From Eledone cirrhosa (Eukaryota; Mollusca; Cephalopoda; Octopoda; Eledonidae): a stretch of 64,000 bases of DNA. The DNA lies in the NCBI GenBank assembly GCA_964016885.1, contig OZ024743.1, positions 179,950,474-180,014,473 on the forward strand, written 5' to 3'. Below are positions 54,165 through 64,000 of this stretch, in pieces. Numbering within the stretch: position 1 is the stretch's first letter; each line of letters begins with the position of its first letter. The notes under the pieces were generated by a model. The model made no database searches, was not told the origin of the DNA, and worked only from the letters and a program-made list of their open reading frames with translations. Made by a program: the position numbers and the translations under genes.

Positions 54165-56905
54165 CACCTCAGACGCCTGAGGATCCTCCTCAAAAGGGCT
54201 AGAGATGCGACTGGGAGACGGACTAATTCCTCTAAGGAATGCCGAGTTGGTGATGGTATCTCTCGATCGCCAATGCAGAGCATCGTAGCCAGACGTGTTC
54301 AGACTCCTCCTCCTCTTCACCGCAGAGTCTGCAAGTGCTGTCTTCACGTTTGTCAGTCAGTAGCTGCCACCTGCCAAGTGCTGGATGGTGCCCACTTCTG
54401 AAGTCGATAAGGTGGGGGAGATCAACCTTGTCTATAACATGTTTGACTCTCTCGTCCGGCGGTTTGCTGAAGGTTTAGATAGTTCTCTTGTGGGTGAAGG
54501 GTGCTGGTCTACACCCACTTTTGATGAGAGCTTGTCTCGTGGCATGGTCAGCAGGGGTGTTAGGTTGTGGAAGTGAGGAGCCCTGATTTGCGAGTTTGTC
54601 TGCTAGTTCATTCCCTTTTAGATTACAATGACCAGGGACCCATACAACAGTTAGGTTTTTATCTTCTCCGAGGTTGTTAACTGCTGCCTGGAGTTCTGTT
54701 ATAATGGGATCTTTGGGGGCAGAGTTGTCGATTGCCTGAACTAGAGATTTACAGTCGCAGATGATGGTCGCCGAAGTGTTTTTGCGTTATTGGTTTGTAA
54801 CCAGTGGATGGCTTCTCTAAGCGCAGCTTTTTCTGAGTGAAAGGAGCTACTCCTACGCCTATTGCTGTACGCCACACGTGGACGACCTCACCATCTTTCA
54901 TGATGACCATACCAGCTCCGCCATCGGTAGTGCCTTCTTTTGTAGACCCATCGGTGTAGATTTGAACATCTGACGGGGCGAGAGTTGATATGGTGTCTAA
55001 GGCTGACGTCAGTTGTTGGTTTGCGTTTTGGGACTTTGATGTATTGGTGTAGATTACATGTATGGGGGTGGGTTAGCTATGGGGGAGGTTCTGGGTCTTT
55101 GGGTAGGGGTGTCGTGGGGATAAGATGTAGTCGTGCCAGGTGCTGGGATTGGGTGCCTCTCCAGTCTGTCTTATTGAGCCTTTTTCGGCAGCTGGTATTG
55201 AAAGCTTTGTGCCGTTCGCCCGTCTTTGGTAGGTTTCCCCAGTGATCAGCTTTAAGCAGTGAAAATGTTGAGAATCTGGAGGAGAGCGTAGGTAACTGGG
55301 ATTCTGCTAGCACAGTGTCGGTCGGCGTGGTTCTGACTTGGCCAGTGATGGCTCGAGCCACGTCTAGTTGTACTCTTTCGAGCTTGCCGATCTTGATGGC
55401 AGACAACCAGTGTGTCCAAGCCGGGGCCGCATATTCTGCGATGCTTCGTTGTACAGCAGTGTAGATTTGACGAAATCCGCCTTCTTCCATCCCCACGTCG
55501 TTCCTGCTACAGTTTTTAGTAGGTTCGTTCTCGATTGGATAGTTCGACATACCTTCTCGACATGTTCCCCAAAGGTTAACTACCGATCGTATGTGATGCT
55601 CAGGAATTTTTAGGAAAGGGTTGCAAGAAAGTTGCTTCCCGGTTATTGCGATACTGGGCTGCCACTTTGCCTCTGATCTAGTTTCCTTGCTCCATTCAGC
55701 TACCTTGTCAACCTATTTTTGTAGTAGGACGGCTACTTCATCTTTATTCCTTCCGTTACACGCGATCGCCAGATCATCTGCGTAGGCGCTGACGTGCGTA
55801 GATTCTTCAAATCCATCTAGGAGGCTGTTTATGTAGACCGTGAAGAGGATTGGAGACAGGACGACCCCTTGTGGAAGGCCTTCTTTAAACACTCTGCTTC
55901 TACTTGTCGTTCAGTTAAGACGGACTCTCGCGGTCGGTTCACGAACCATGTCGACAGCCATTCAACAAAACGTAGGGGAACACCAAGCCTCAGCATGCTC
56001 TGCAGTAGTCCAGTTCTCCAGACACGATCTTACGCCCTGCTAAAGTCTAAAAAGGTGGCTAGGGAGGTTTTGCGCTGCGACGACTGGAAACCATCCGAGA
56101 TGAATTGGCAGAGTCGGAGGCATTGATCGGTTGTACTGCGTCCTTTGCTGAAACCCGCCTGCCAGGGACTGAGAATCGAATGCTCCTCGAGCCTCCATGA
56201 CAGGCGGATAGCAATCAGTCTTTCAAGTAGTTTTCCTATTGTTGAGGTCAGTGATATTGGGCAGTAGCTCCCTACTTCTGCTGGATCTTTGCCTTTTTTG
56301 TGGAAAGGTATGATTGTCGCCGTCCGCCAAGACTGAGGGCACCAATTTTTCGTCCAACTATGGTTTACAATTTGCAAAAGTTCAATTTGAATAGATTTGG
56401 TTAGGTGTTTGAGAAGGTCTGGCGCTATTCCATCTGGACCTGCTGTTTTACGTGCTTCGGTCTTTTTTATTGCAGCGTTGAGTTCATCCAGGGGGAAATC
56501 GGCTTCTATCCTTTGCCTGGGGGCAAGGAGCAGGTCTTTCATTTCTCTTTTCAATAGTCTTCCTGTCCGTCTTGATTCTTTGTCGCTCTTTCTTCCACTT
56601 ATAGTGGCATACTCTCGTACAAAAGCTGCAGCCTTCCCCCGGTCGCTGGCGTAGACAGTACCTTCATATGTCAAAGATTTCCCAGTTGACTTTCAAGCTT
56701 TGCGACATAATGACTTTACCGTAGCCCATGCCTGCTTGGTATCTTTCGTTTCTGAGATTTTTTGTAAGCGATTTCGCCACGTTTCCCTTTCTTCTTCTGT
56801 GAGTCTTGCAATTTCTTTGCAGGTCTCCATCCATTCAGCACGGTTTTTTCCCCTGTCACGCCGCAATTTGTTACGCAATTTGTTACTGCTGCTTCTGTTG
56901 CTGTA
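54165..56905 (-). pseudogene. LINE with reverse transcriptase, RNase H and CCHC knuckle
   Basis: Minus strand, in order: N-terminal basic segment (ETWRNRLQKISETKDTKQAW), a linker, RT (GPDGIAPDLLKHL, YCPISLTSTIGKLLERLI, QAGFSKGRSTTDQCL, FLDFSRAYDRVW with motif A), YADDLAIACNGRNKDE (near 55785-55750), a C-terminal RT tail (AAPAWTHWLSAIKIGKLERV), then RNase H (VQIYTDGSTKEG near 54951, DCKSLVQAI, VWVPGHCNLKGNELADKLA) and a CCHC knuckle (CRLCGEEEESEHVWLRC). RNase H after RT is typical of I/R1-type LINEs. Several frameshifts and stops (for example near 56685, 55700 and 54450) interrupt it, and the endonuclease is missing. About 2.7 kb is preserved. Confidence 0.85.
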
Positions 56906-57157
56906 GTTGCATTTGTCAAATTCTAATAAAATGAAAAGAAATACACATTATTGATTAGCGGGAGGGTATTTTGATTCTTCGCAGTAAAGAGTATATTCTT
57001 GAAATATTCCCCGTATATTAAATACATTATGGCAGGGGGTTGTCAGAATCACTAAAATGTTGAATAAAATATCTTGTGGTTTATTGTTATGTCCTATAGC
57101 ACCACCTTTCACCTTAAACAGATAAATAAAAAGTACCAAAACATGTAACTGACAACT
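56906..57157. other. Unassigned DNA
   Basis: Nothing supported. Confidence 0.4.
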
Positions 57158-57275
57158 ACCATTCTCTCTCTCTCTCTCTCTCTCTCTTCCTCTCTCACAT
57201 TCTCTCTCTCTTCCTCTCTCACATTCTCTCTCTCTTCCTCACTCACATTCTTTCTTTTTCTCTATCTATCTATCC
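57158..57275. repeat. (CT)n with CACATT units, then (CTAT)n
   Basis: CTCTCTCTTCCTCTCTCACATT is repeated about three times. It lies at the 3' end of the minus-strand LINE fragment and is probably its tail. Confidence 0.85.
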
Positions 57276-57294
57276 TTTTATCTTCTTCGCTCAC

Positions 57295-57665
57295 CTATTC
57301 CTGAGTAGGTTGTGGGGGCGGAGTCCTCAAACACTCTTTCCAGCAGGTCCTGTCAGAAGCAACCGTCTCTAACTGATCCAGCTGGATCCCAAAGTGAGAC
57401 CAGCCCAGCTCATGGATGTTATCCAACCATCTTTCTCGGAATCTACCCCTGGGTCTCCTTTTTTCGCTTAAAATCACCCCAGTGATTCTTTCTTGACACA
57501 TGCTAAGCAAATGCCCATAGTATCGAAGCTGTGATAACTTACAACTGGGAGGTGTGATCTCTCAATTCGGAGAAGTAAATGCTCTACCTGGAGTGACTCA
57601 CTGATCTCCGAGCTACATACTCTATCCAGTAACGTTACTTTAAAGGCCCTTGGGTCATTACCCAT
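57295..57665 (-). pseudogene. LINE ORF2 C-terminal fragment
   Basis: Minus strand: LLDRVCSSEI, then after a frame shift RPRGRFRERWLDNIHELGW and VASDRTCWKECLR. This is the classical C-terminus of RTE/CR1-like LINE proteins. The RT core is missing. Confidence 0.65.
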
Positions 57666-58310
57666 GATTCATGACCATAATCACTATCCTCTGCATATTA
57701 CGATATGCGTTTTCCTTTATTGAGTTAGCTTCATGAATGTTATCATTTATCTGAAAAGAAATAACAATAATAACATTTATAAAAAGTTAACGATATTAAA
57801 CCTGTGCCCTGAAAGAACTGAGTAACCCTGTTTAGAACAAAAGTACGAATAATTACAGAGCAACATGAGGCAAATAAAACGACTCAATATAACACATTGT
57901 GTTGCGACATAATCCAAATAGAATATATTTAACGCCTCTGAAGCAATACTAAGTAATAAATTAATAAATTTAATTAGCGGTGAAAGTTTATGTAATCAAA
58001 TGTGAGGCACATTTAATTAATTGGAAGGTGGCTGTCTCCACCTTCCTGTATCTAGTGATATTGTATGCCCTCACACCCTACATTCCCTTCTGTTGAATGG
58101 GACATTCATGAAAAGTGGGTGTTGCGGCAGTCTTCAAACCAAATTAAGTTTTAATACTTGTATTGCATACACTCCCTTAGTTGGTTTCTACTAACGTAAC
58201 TATGTAACTGTGTGTGCCGTGACTGCATGTATGTGCGTACGTCTGCTCATGTGTGTTTCCATAAGGTCACACACCACTGTGTGTATACTTATGATCTAGA
58301 AATATGTATA
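57666..58310. other. AT-rich DNA with no gene seen
   Basis: No supported feature. Confidence 0.4.
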
Positions 58311-58317
58311 TACATAC

Positions 58318-58354
<37 letters not shown>

Positions 58355-58500
58355 AGTGTGTGTATGCATATGTGTGTATATATATATATACATACAATAT
58401 ATATATATATTTGTATATATATTCATACACATAGATGCATATATACATATACACATACATACATATATATATGTGTGTGTGGGGGGGGGGGGGTGCATAT
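58311..58500. repeat. (TA)n/(GT)n compound tract with a G12 run
   Basis: Ends with about 12 consecutive G near 58482. Confidence 0.9.
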
Positions 58501-59085
58501 ATATGATTAGGGACAAAGGTATAAAGCGAGAAAAGTAAGATGTAATGACAGATGAAAGTTTAGGAGTTGAGAAAATTGAGTCAATTAGGACGCTACTTCC
58601 TTAAGTGTTATTAAATGGTCCACCGTGACCTCCTTTTGGTACTTTTCATCAGGGAAGAAATAGAATAAATTCGACCGTGGGAAGTGACCCCAGCAAGCTA
58701 GTGTAATGGCTCAGTTGTTGCTGGTGATGGCAGTTCTGTTAATAGAGCTATTATATTGACCGTTATTTAGAAATCGCAAATAGATATTTATATATTCATA
58801 TGAAGACATTTCATTATATTCACATTTCATTATATTCATATATATGAAAATGCAATAATTGAATGAACTTCACTTGCATTTATCTGTCTGTCTATCTATC
58901 TATCTATATAATAGTATGAGTTGATAGATGTATATCAATCTATCTATCTGCATACCTACCTATCTATGTATCTGTCTGTGTATGTTTGTAGTTCCTGGAT
59001 TATGTTGTTGCTTCATATCTTTTTCTATACTCACTAAACGTCATCCATACACATAGATATTTGTATATATATATATATATATAAA
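58501..59085. other. Unassigned DNA with (CTAT)n words
   Basis: Short CTAT repeats near 58885-58970. No gene. Confidence 0.4.
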
Positions 59086-59275
59086 TGTATGTATAGTATA
59101 TTTAATATACTGTATGTTTATTTAAAAACATTTTGAAGACCATTCGCTATGAGTTTTAAAGTAGTGACTATGTCACTTACTTTGTATCGGCAATAAACAT
59201 ACAGTATATTATCAAATATACTATACATATATTGATACATACATCGCTATTTCAGAGCACTGATACTAATTCGAT
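59086..59275. mobile_element. Small fold-back relative of the 75-632 element
   Basis: Arms about 59090-59120 and 59193-59227 are inverse copies. CTATTTCAGAGCA at 59243 and CATTTTGAAGACCAT at 59128 tie it to the family. (TA)n on both sides. Confidence 0.75.
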
Positions 59276-59776
59276 ATATATATATATATATATATCACGA
59301 ACAAGATAGACGGAATGCCAGGCTTTGACTATTGGAGTGGATTAGAAAAGCTCAAACGTTACTCTTTCCAACTCCGCCGTGAGCGCTCTATTATTTGAAT
59401 GACGTGGAACATATTCCATCACCATTGTTCAACTGATGTTGGCATCATCTTTAAAATACACTTAAAACTTGGGTCCTGTGCTATTCTCCCTCAATCACAG
59501 TTACAACATTACGCCACATTTACTTCACCTCAACTGGTCCCGCTCTCTTTAACATTACACCAAAATACATTAAAACAGAAACGGATCCAATAAAATTCAA
59601 AGCATCTTTGGACAAATTCCTTCAAGAAATCAGTATAAACCTTCTATGTCTCTGTAAACAATAACTCTCTACCTGAGTGGACCATGGTATACAAATCCTT
59701 AATTGAAAGACTTCGTTATGTGGTACAAGTTACACATGGTCTAATCCGATACTGGCGAAAACGAATGAAAGTCATC

Positions 59777-59850
<74 letters not shown>

Positions 59851-60060
59851 GAATATAAAAGAGAGATAAACACATGTATATACATATGTGTTCAATTCGT
59901 AAGGGTCCAGATTCGTAGGGTGAAAACATACTAACTATGAACAATAGGGTTTGCCAGACTCAATTTAAAATAATAAATCAAGAAAAGAAATACAAACGGA
60001 TATTGGGGCAACTGCCAGACACCCACGCAGCTTTTGGTATTTCTGTTTCGCAATTTTAGC
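59276..60060. other. Unassigned DNA with (TA)n at 59782-59848
   Basis: No gene seen. Confidence 0.45.
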
Positions 60061-60180
60061 GAAGGGAATTACCAATTTTTTTGCTCATCAGTGGATGTAA
60101 AATTAGTAAACCCTTCACTTCTAAGTGTCTCAGAAGACTGAATAGAAGTGAAGGGTGTACTAATTTTTCACCCACTGATG
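60046..60180. mobile_element. Small fold-back with CTGATGA in both arms
   Basis: Arms 60084-60120 and 60141-60178 are inverse copies. On the minus strand CTGATGA (60091-60085) is followed by GCAA...TTGC and GAAA (60049-60046), but no good stem III or I. The right arm lacks GAAA. Probably decayed. Confidence 0.5.
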
Positions 60181-61290
60181 AGGCATCTTTTTAATGAATC
60201 CCCCGTTGACACCGATAACTGCTTCAATAGGAGGTCTGAAATATTCACATGCTTGAATCACATGGTATTTAGATAAGTGAATATGAAAATTTAAACAGGA
60301 TAAAGATTTAAATAGGTATGGTCAACTGGTGGCAAAGTAGCATTAAATGAAAACGTGTGAAGCAAGGGGAAACTTAATTTCCAACAATAGCTGTTAAATT
60401 GACTCCTGGCGGAATACTCAACATATAAGTTGACTCAGTATATTCGACGTTCGCTTTACAAGCATAAGGATCAGAATTTGATCCCACTGCTTGTACTTTT
60501 GGGTAAGAGACTTTTGGCTATAGCCTCGAAATGGGCCATACCTTTTGAATAAAACTGAAAAGCTGTCAAATACATTGTACCTACCATTGTACCTACGGGC
60601 TATATCACACAGTGTGTCCCACTGAATCAACCTTGAAAATTGCGTTACGGGTGAGCATGTTTGGAAAGTACACCAAGAATTTCAAAATCATAGGTGTTTC
60701 CGCTGTTCGAATAACTGTAACACGACATATCGAAACAGACGGAGCTTTATTTACTTAAAGGTAATTCTGGGGTTACGTCGAGTTATAAAAATGTGTATAT
60801 TTTTATCAGAATAGGAAGAATGAGAGTAAAAATAAAAAGAATCCTGATTTGAAAGCAGAATGTAAATGACTGTTCAGGTTGTGTAACAATTGATTTAGTT
60901 TGCCATAAAGCACGATTTGCAGAATTTCAAACACACACATATAGTTATATATTATTTATACCAAAGTAATATCATTATTAGACTGTTGTATGTGAGATAG
61001 AATAACAGACTAAAGCATTTGCATTATTTAATGTCCTGCGTCGCCATTCTCATATACATTTCCGCCTGGATCGATCTTCTAATTACTCTTTCGTCCCTTT
61101 CACATATACTGAGGTACATCAAAGTAATATACACCCAGTCTACAATGGCTGTACACCAATGTTAGTTATGTATTATTCCCCATAATGATATGTTGAAGAA
61201 TATATATATATATACATATATGTCTACACCCTAGTAGAGGCTTGCTAAACACACAAGCTGAAATCGCTTGGTGGCGCAGTCGGGATTTCA

Positions 61291-61291
<1 letters not shown>
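60181..61291. other. AT-rich DNA with no gene seen
   Basis: No supported feature. Confidence 0.4.

Positions 61292-61352
<61 letters not shown>
61292..61352. repeat. (CT)n tract
   Basis: Pure CT. Confidence 0.95.
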
Positions 61353-61355
<3 letters not shown>

Positions 61356-62258
61356 AAGTACAGCCAAACATAGAGTACAACAATGAACGGGAAAATTTGA
61401 AAAAAAAAGTCTGCTCTAGCCAATGTTTTAACTTTATTTGTCCTTATGTTTCACTGTCTGGGATTATTTTGATTTTTTACATATCTCTATTAGATTATTC
61501 TATTTACTTATTTCTTATTACTTTTCTTTGATTTTTTTTCTGGTTTCCATTCCATTTCTTTATTGTCAATAACATACTAAGATTTGAGGATTAACATAGA
61601 TTACTTCATAATTAATATTTGAGTAGGTGGAAAGTAAACCCAGTTTTATATGAGACTTATTCTATGTTCTTCATACCATATCTCTATTGTTACCTCCAGT
61701 ATGGAGAACATATTTGAGTTGCTAATTATCTACTCTGATATTTCGTGATGTTTCAATATAAGCATCTATTCCGTTTTCTTCTTAACTTAAAACGTTTCCA
61801 GATTTGCTATCATTGATTCTATCCACTTACTGTATTATAATTATTTGTTTAATCATCACATAGTCAAAGAGTGTTTGACTCGCAGAGATTTTGCATCACG
61901 AAGAATCTAAATAGATTTTAGATTTGGTTTCCAAATCAGTATTATAATGTACTATATTTAATAATGTAATGAATTGTTTCCATCGTTTCCCTGCATTTTC
62001 CATTACTATGTTCCAAATCAGCCGCTCTTTACATTCTATTTCCCAATTTTATACGCATTATTCCAAAGACGCATTATTCCAAATGCGGTACTAATTATTT
62101 TATGTAATTCTATATATCCCAAGATTATGGCATAAAGCAAATGATAGACAAATCTCCACCATGATAAGAATAGGGTCTCTCGGAGTGAGTATTCTGAGAC
62201 TATCATACCCCTATTAAAATGTGTTGCGAGTGAAATAAGACAATGTCGTATTAGTTGT
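61353..62258. other. AT-rich DNA with no gene seen
   Basis: No supported feature. Confidence 0.4.
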
Positions 62259-62525
62259 TTGGCCCTAACATATGGAGATTTTTTTATAAACAATGATTAT
62301 AGATTAAAATCATTTAATCCACACATTAATATTGTGGTTCCTGTAACAGTATACGAACGAATAGACTCGATCGACACATTTATGCGTTTCACAGTTACCC
62401 CTCTATCAACAAACGTGAAGACTTTACGAACATTTATCGGGTTAAACCAAACGGGAGGAGAGCTTAGGGTAGACTGCGAGCAAGATGGCTGGGTAATATC
62501 CACGAGCTCGGTTGGACTTGTTTAG
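62259..62525 (+). CDS. Unrecognised open frame, uncertain
   Basis: An 88-codon frame from ATG to TAG (starts MALTYGDFFINNDYRL, ends GWVISTSSVGLV) has more balanced composition than its surroundings: PVTVYERIDSIDTFMRFTV and TFIGLNQTGGELRVDCEQ read like real protein. The reverse strand is also open over much of it. I recognise no domain, no signal peptide and no splice signal. It could be an exon, a repeat remnant or chance. Confidence 0.2.
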   Translation: MALTYGDFFINNDYRLKSFNPHINIVVPVTVYERIDSIDTFMRFTVTPLSTNVKTLRTFIGLNQTGGELRVDCEQDGWVISTSSVGLV

Positions 62526-62608
62526 GGAACCAGCCGGATCAATTGGAGACAGTTATTTTCTGACAGGACCCACTGGAAAAAGTGTTTGAGGACTCTGTAC
62601 CCTACGAC

Positions 62609-62631
62609 CCTCTCTCTCTCTCTCTCTCTCT

Positions 62632-62698
<67 letters not shown>

Positions 62699-62776
62699 AG
62701 AAGAAGAAGAAGAAGAAGAAGAAGAAGAAGAAGAAGAAGAAGAAGAAGAAGAAGAAGAAGAAGAAGAAGAAGAAAG
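62609..62776. repeat. (CT)n-(GA)n inverted tract then (GAA)n
   Basis: CT (62609-62631) meets GA (62632-62697) at TCTCGAGA, a self-complementary hairpin, followed by about 75 bp of GAA. Confidence 0.95.
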
Positions 62777-62828
62777 GCTATCACTCGTCTCAGGTATACG
62801 TTTGCCAATTTGGGTTAAAACAAGACAA

Positions 62829-62967
62829 ACAGTTTTTATTGGTACTTTATCGATCTCATAAGGGTGAAAGGCAAAGTTAACCTCGAAGAGATTTGAACTC
62901 AGAACAATACTATATGTCTCAAAACATGTTCTCCACCGCTCAATTGATACTGCCATTTCACCGCCCA
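62829..62967 (-). mobile_element. tRNA-derived SINE
   Basis: GGTGAAAGGCAAAGTTAACC body and CTGCCATTTCACCGCCC head end. Confidence 0.8.
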
Positions 62968-63498
62968 TTATATTTAATATTGAATGTGTCCTTTCTGTGT
63001 TGCGGCTCTAGTAGATCTAGTTTAACTGTTATTTAATAATATAAAGTGAATGAGAAATAAAAAGATTTGAAAACTTGTTGAAAGTTGAGAAAACTGAAAA
63101 ACGTAGGCTACGTCGTTAAATCTACAGTCAATGACAGATAACATAGGACATTACCCACGTCTTCAAATCCGTCATATAATTTAATTTAATTTAAAAATCC
63201 CCAAAATCATTGATGTCGCCAGCTAGACGGATCTCCAAGCAATAATTGTTCTAAGGGATGGTATTATCTAATTATCATCCAGTTACTATATCTTCCTATT
63301 GACAAAGATGTTATTCTAGAAGCTAGATTGTCGACGCCAAACCCACTGAATTGTAGTATATGCCATCCTGATCTGAATAATTTTTATCATTTTAAGATTA
63401 ATAATCTCTTTTTGTTTGCTATATCCGTAGAAAGATTCGCTTGTTTAAATATGTGCTGAGAATGAAATATACTTCGCCGTCCATTTTATTATTAACAC
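62968..63498. other. AT-rich DNA
   Basis: Nothing supported. Confidence 0.4.
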
Positions 63499-64000
63499 TA
63501 GCAGAGGTACCCGGCGTTGAAAAGGATACGGTATTTTGGAACGCGGGCCGCCAATAGACCTAAAAACTGCATGCCTGGACAATATGTAAAGAAAATAAAC
63601 CGAATACTCTGATAGATGGATAATCTTTAAGATTTTCCTCGATGAAGTAGGAAAAATGCAGGTTTTCACCTAATGCAGGACCTATGGGATGAAGAAAATG
63701 AATTTTTTTATGTGCATAATATGTCTTGAAAATCGGCTAGACGTAACGCCTCCAAAAAGCCCCAAGAAGCTGAACAAATGAAGTTTTTCACATAATGAGG
63801 GCCCTAGGCCATAAGGAAGTTGGATTTTCTTTGCTCACGGTATGAAGAAGAGACTGACTAATACATAGTTACAATTTCAAGGAAATCGGTCTGACGTAAC
63901 GCCTCCAAAAAACCCTAAAAATGTTAAACAACTCAGTTTTTCACCTAATGCAGGCCCTAGGAGATAAAAAAAAAGTTGAATTTTGATGTGCATAACACTC
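63499..64000 (+). repeat. Dispersed repeat, cut by the window end
   Basis: Starts CTAGCAGAGGTACCCGGCG and follows 3448-4000 closely, including CACCTAATGC blocks. Confidence 0.75.

Noticed and set aside
54141..56654. Plus-strand open frames across the RNase H LINE
   Set aside because: They lie antisense to a frame with clear RT, RNase H and CCHC motifs, so they are shadows.
58640..58665. CTGATGA on the minus strand
   Set aside because: No GAAA core or pairing stems downstream.

Overview
The window is eukaryotic, AT-rich and dominated by repeats. I see no recognisable complete host protein gene, no rRNA, no true tRNA gene and no CRISPR array. The mix of very long (TA)n, (CA)n and (GATA)n tracts, tRNA-derived SINEs whose box-B-like segment reads GTTCAAATCC, several Penelope-like retroelements and LINEs with a restriction-like endonuclease fits a cephalopod mollusc, most likely an octopod. 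That assignment rests on remembered repeat style, not on a search.

Layout. 0-5 kb: two large perfect or near-perfect palindromes (75-632, 699-1030) beside (TA)n, SINEs and a dispersed repeat. 5-11 kb: mostly low-information AT-rich DNA, with a compact element bounded by identical 89-bp direct repeats (9478-10051) that carries a hammerhead-like ribozyme. 11.6-13.3 kb: a decayed LINE with CCHC knuckle and restriction-like endonuclease. 14.4-14.6 kb: a 50-bp minisatellite. 16.1-23.5 kb: a cluster of three Penelope-like element (PLE) copies, one inverted head-to-head and two head-to-tail. 24.5-24.8 kb: the one stretch that looks like a host promoter or 5' exon. 25-36 kb: dispersed repeats, LINE 3' ends and more fold-back elements. 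36.4-38.5 kb: a second PLE lineage, nearly complete. 40.7-42 kb: a third PLE 3' half joined through a 49-bp inverted repeat to a LINE fragment. 42.3-43 kb: a second restriction-endonuclease LINE end. 43.3-47.6 kb: fold-back and terminal-repeat elements, a segmental duplication split by a SINE, and opposed LINE fragments. 50.8-52.3 kb: a 393-bp perfect palindrome. 54.2-56.9 kb: a LINE on the minus strand with reverse transcriptase, RNase H and CCHC knuckle. 57-64 kb: small LINE, SINE and simple-repeat debris.

The most interesting signal is a recurring RNA-like module: CTGATGA, a stem, GAAA, a short palindrome (TGCGCA, TATATA, CTGATCAG; also CAGCTG, CGTACG and CAATTG in weaker cases) and then TA, often with flanks complementary to each other. 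This is the architecture of a type I hammerhead ribozyme with a minimal stem III. It occurs in several unrelated-looking repeats next to (TA)n tracts, and in some it is duplicated in mirror image inside a perfect DNA palindrome. Hammerheads are known from PLEs and from small retrozymes, so the TA-flanked fold-back elements may be small non-autonomous elements mobilised by the PLEs that lie in the same window. That link is inference.
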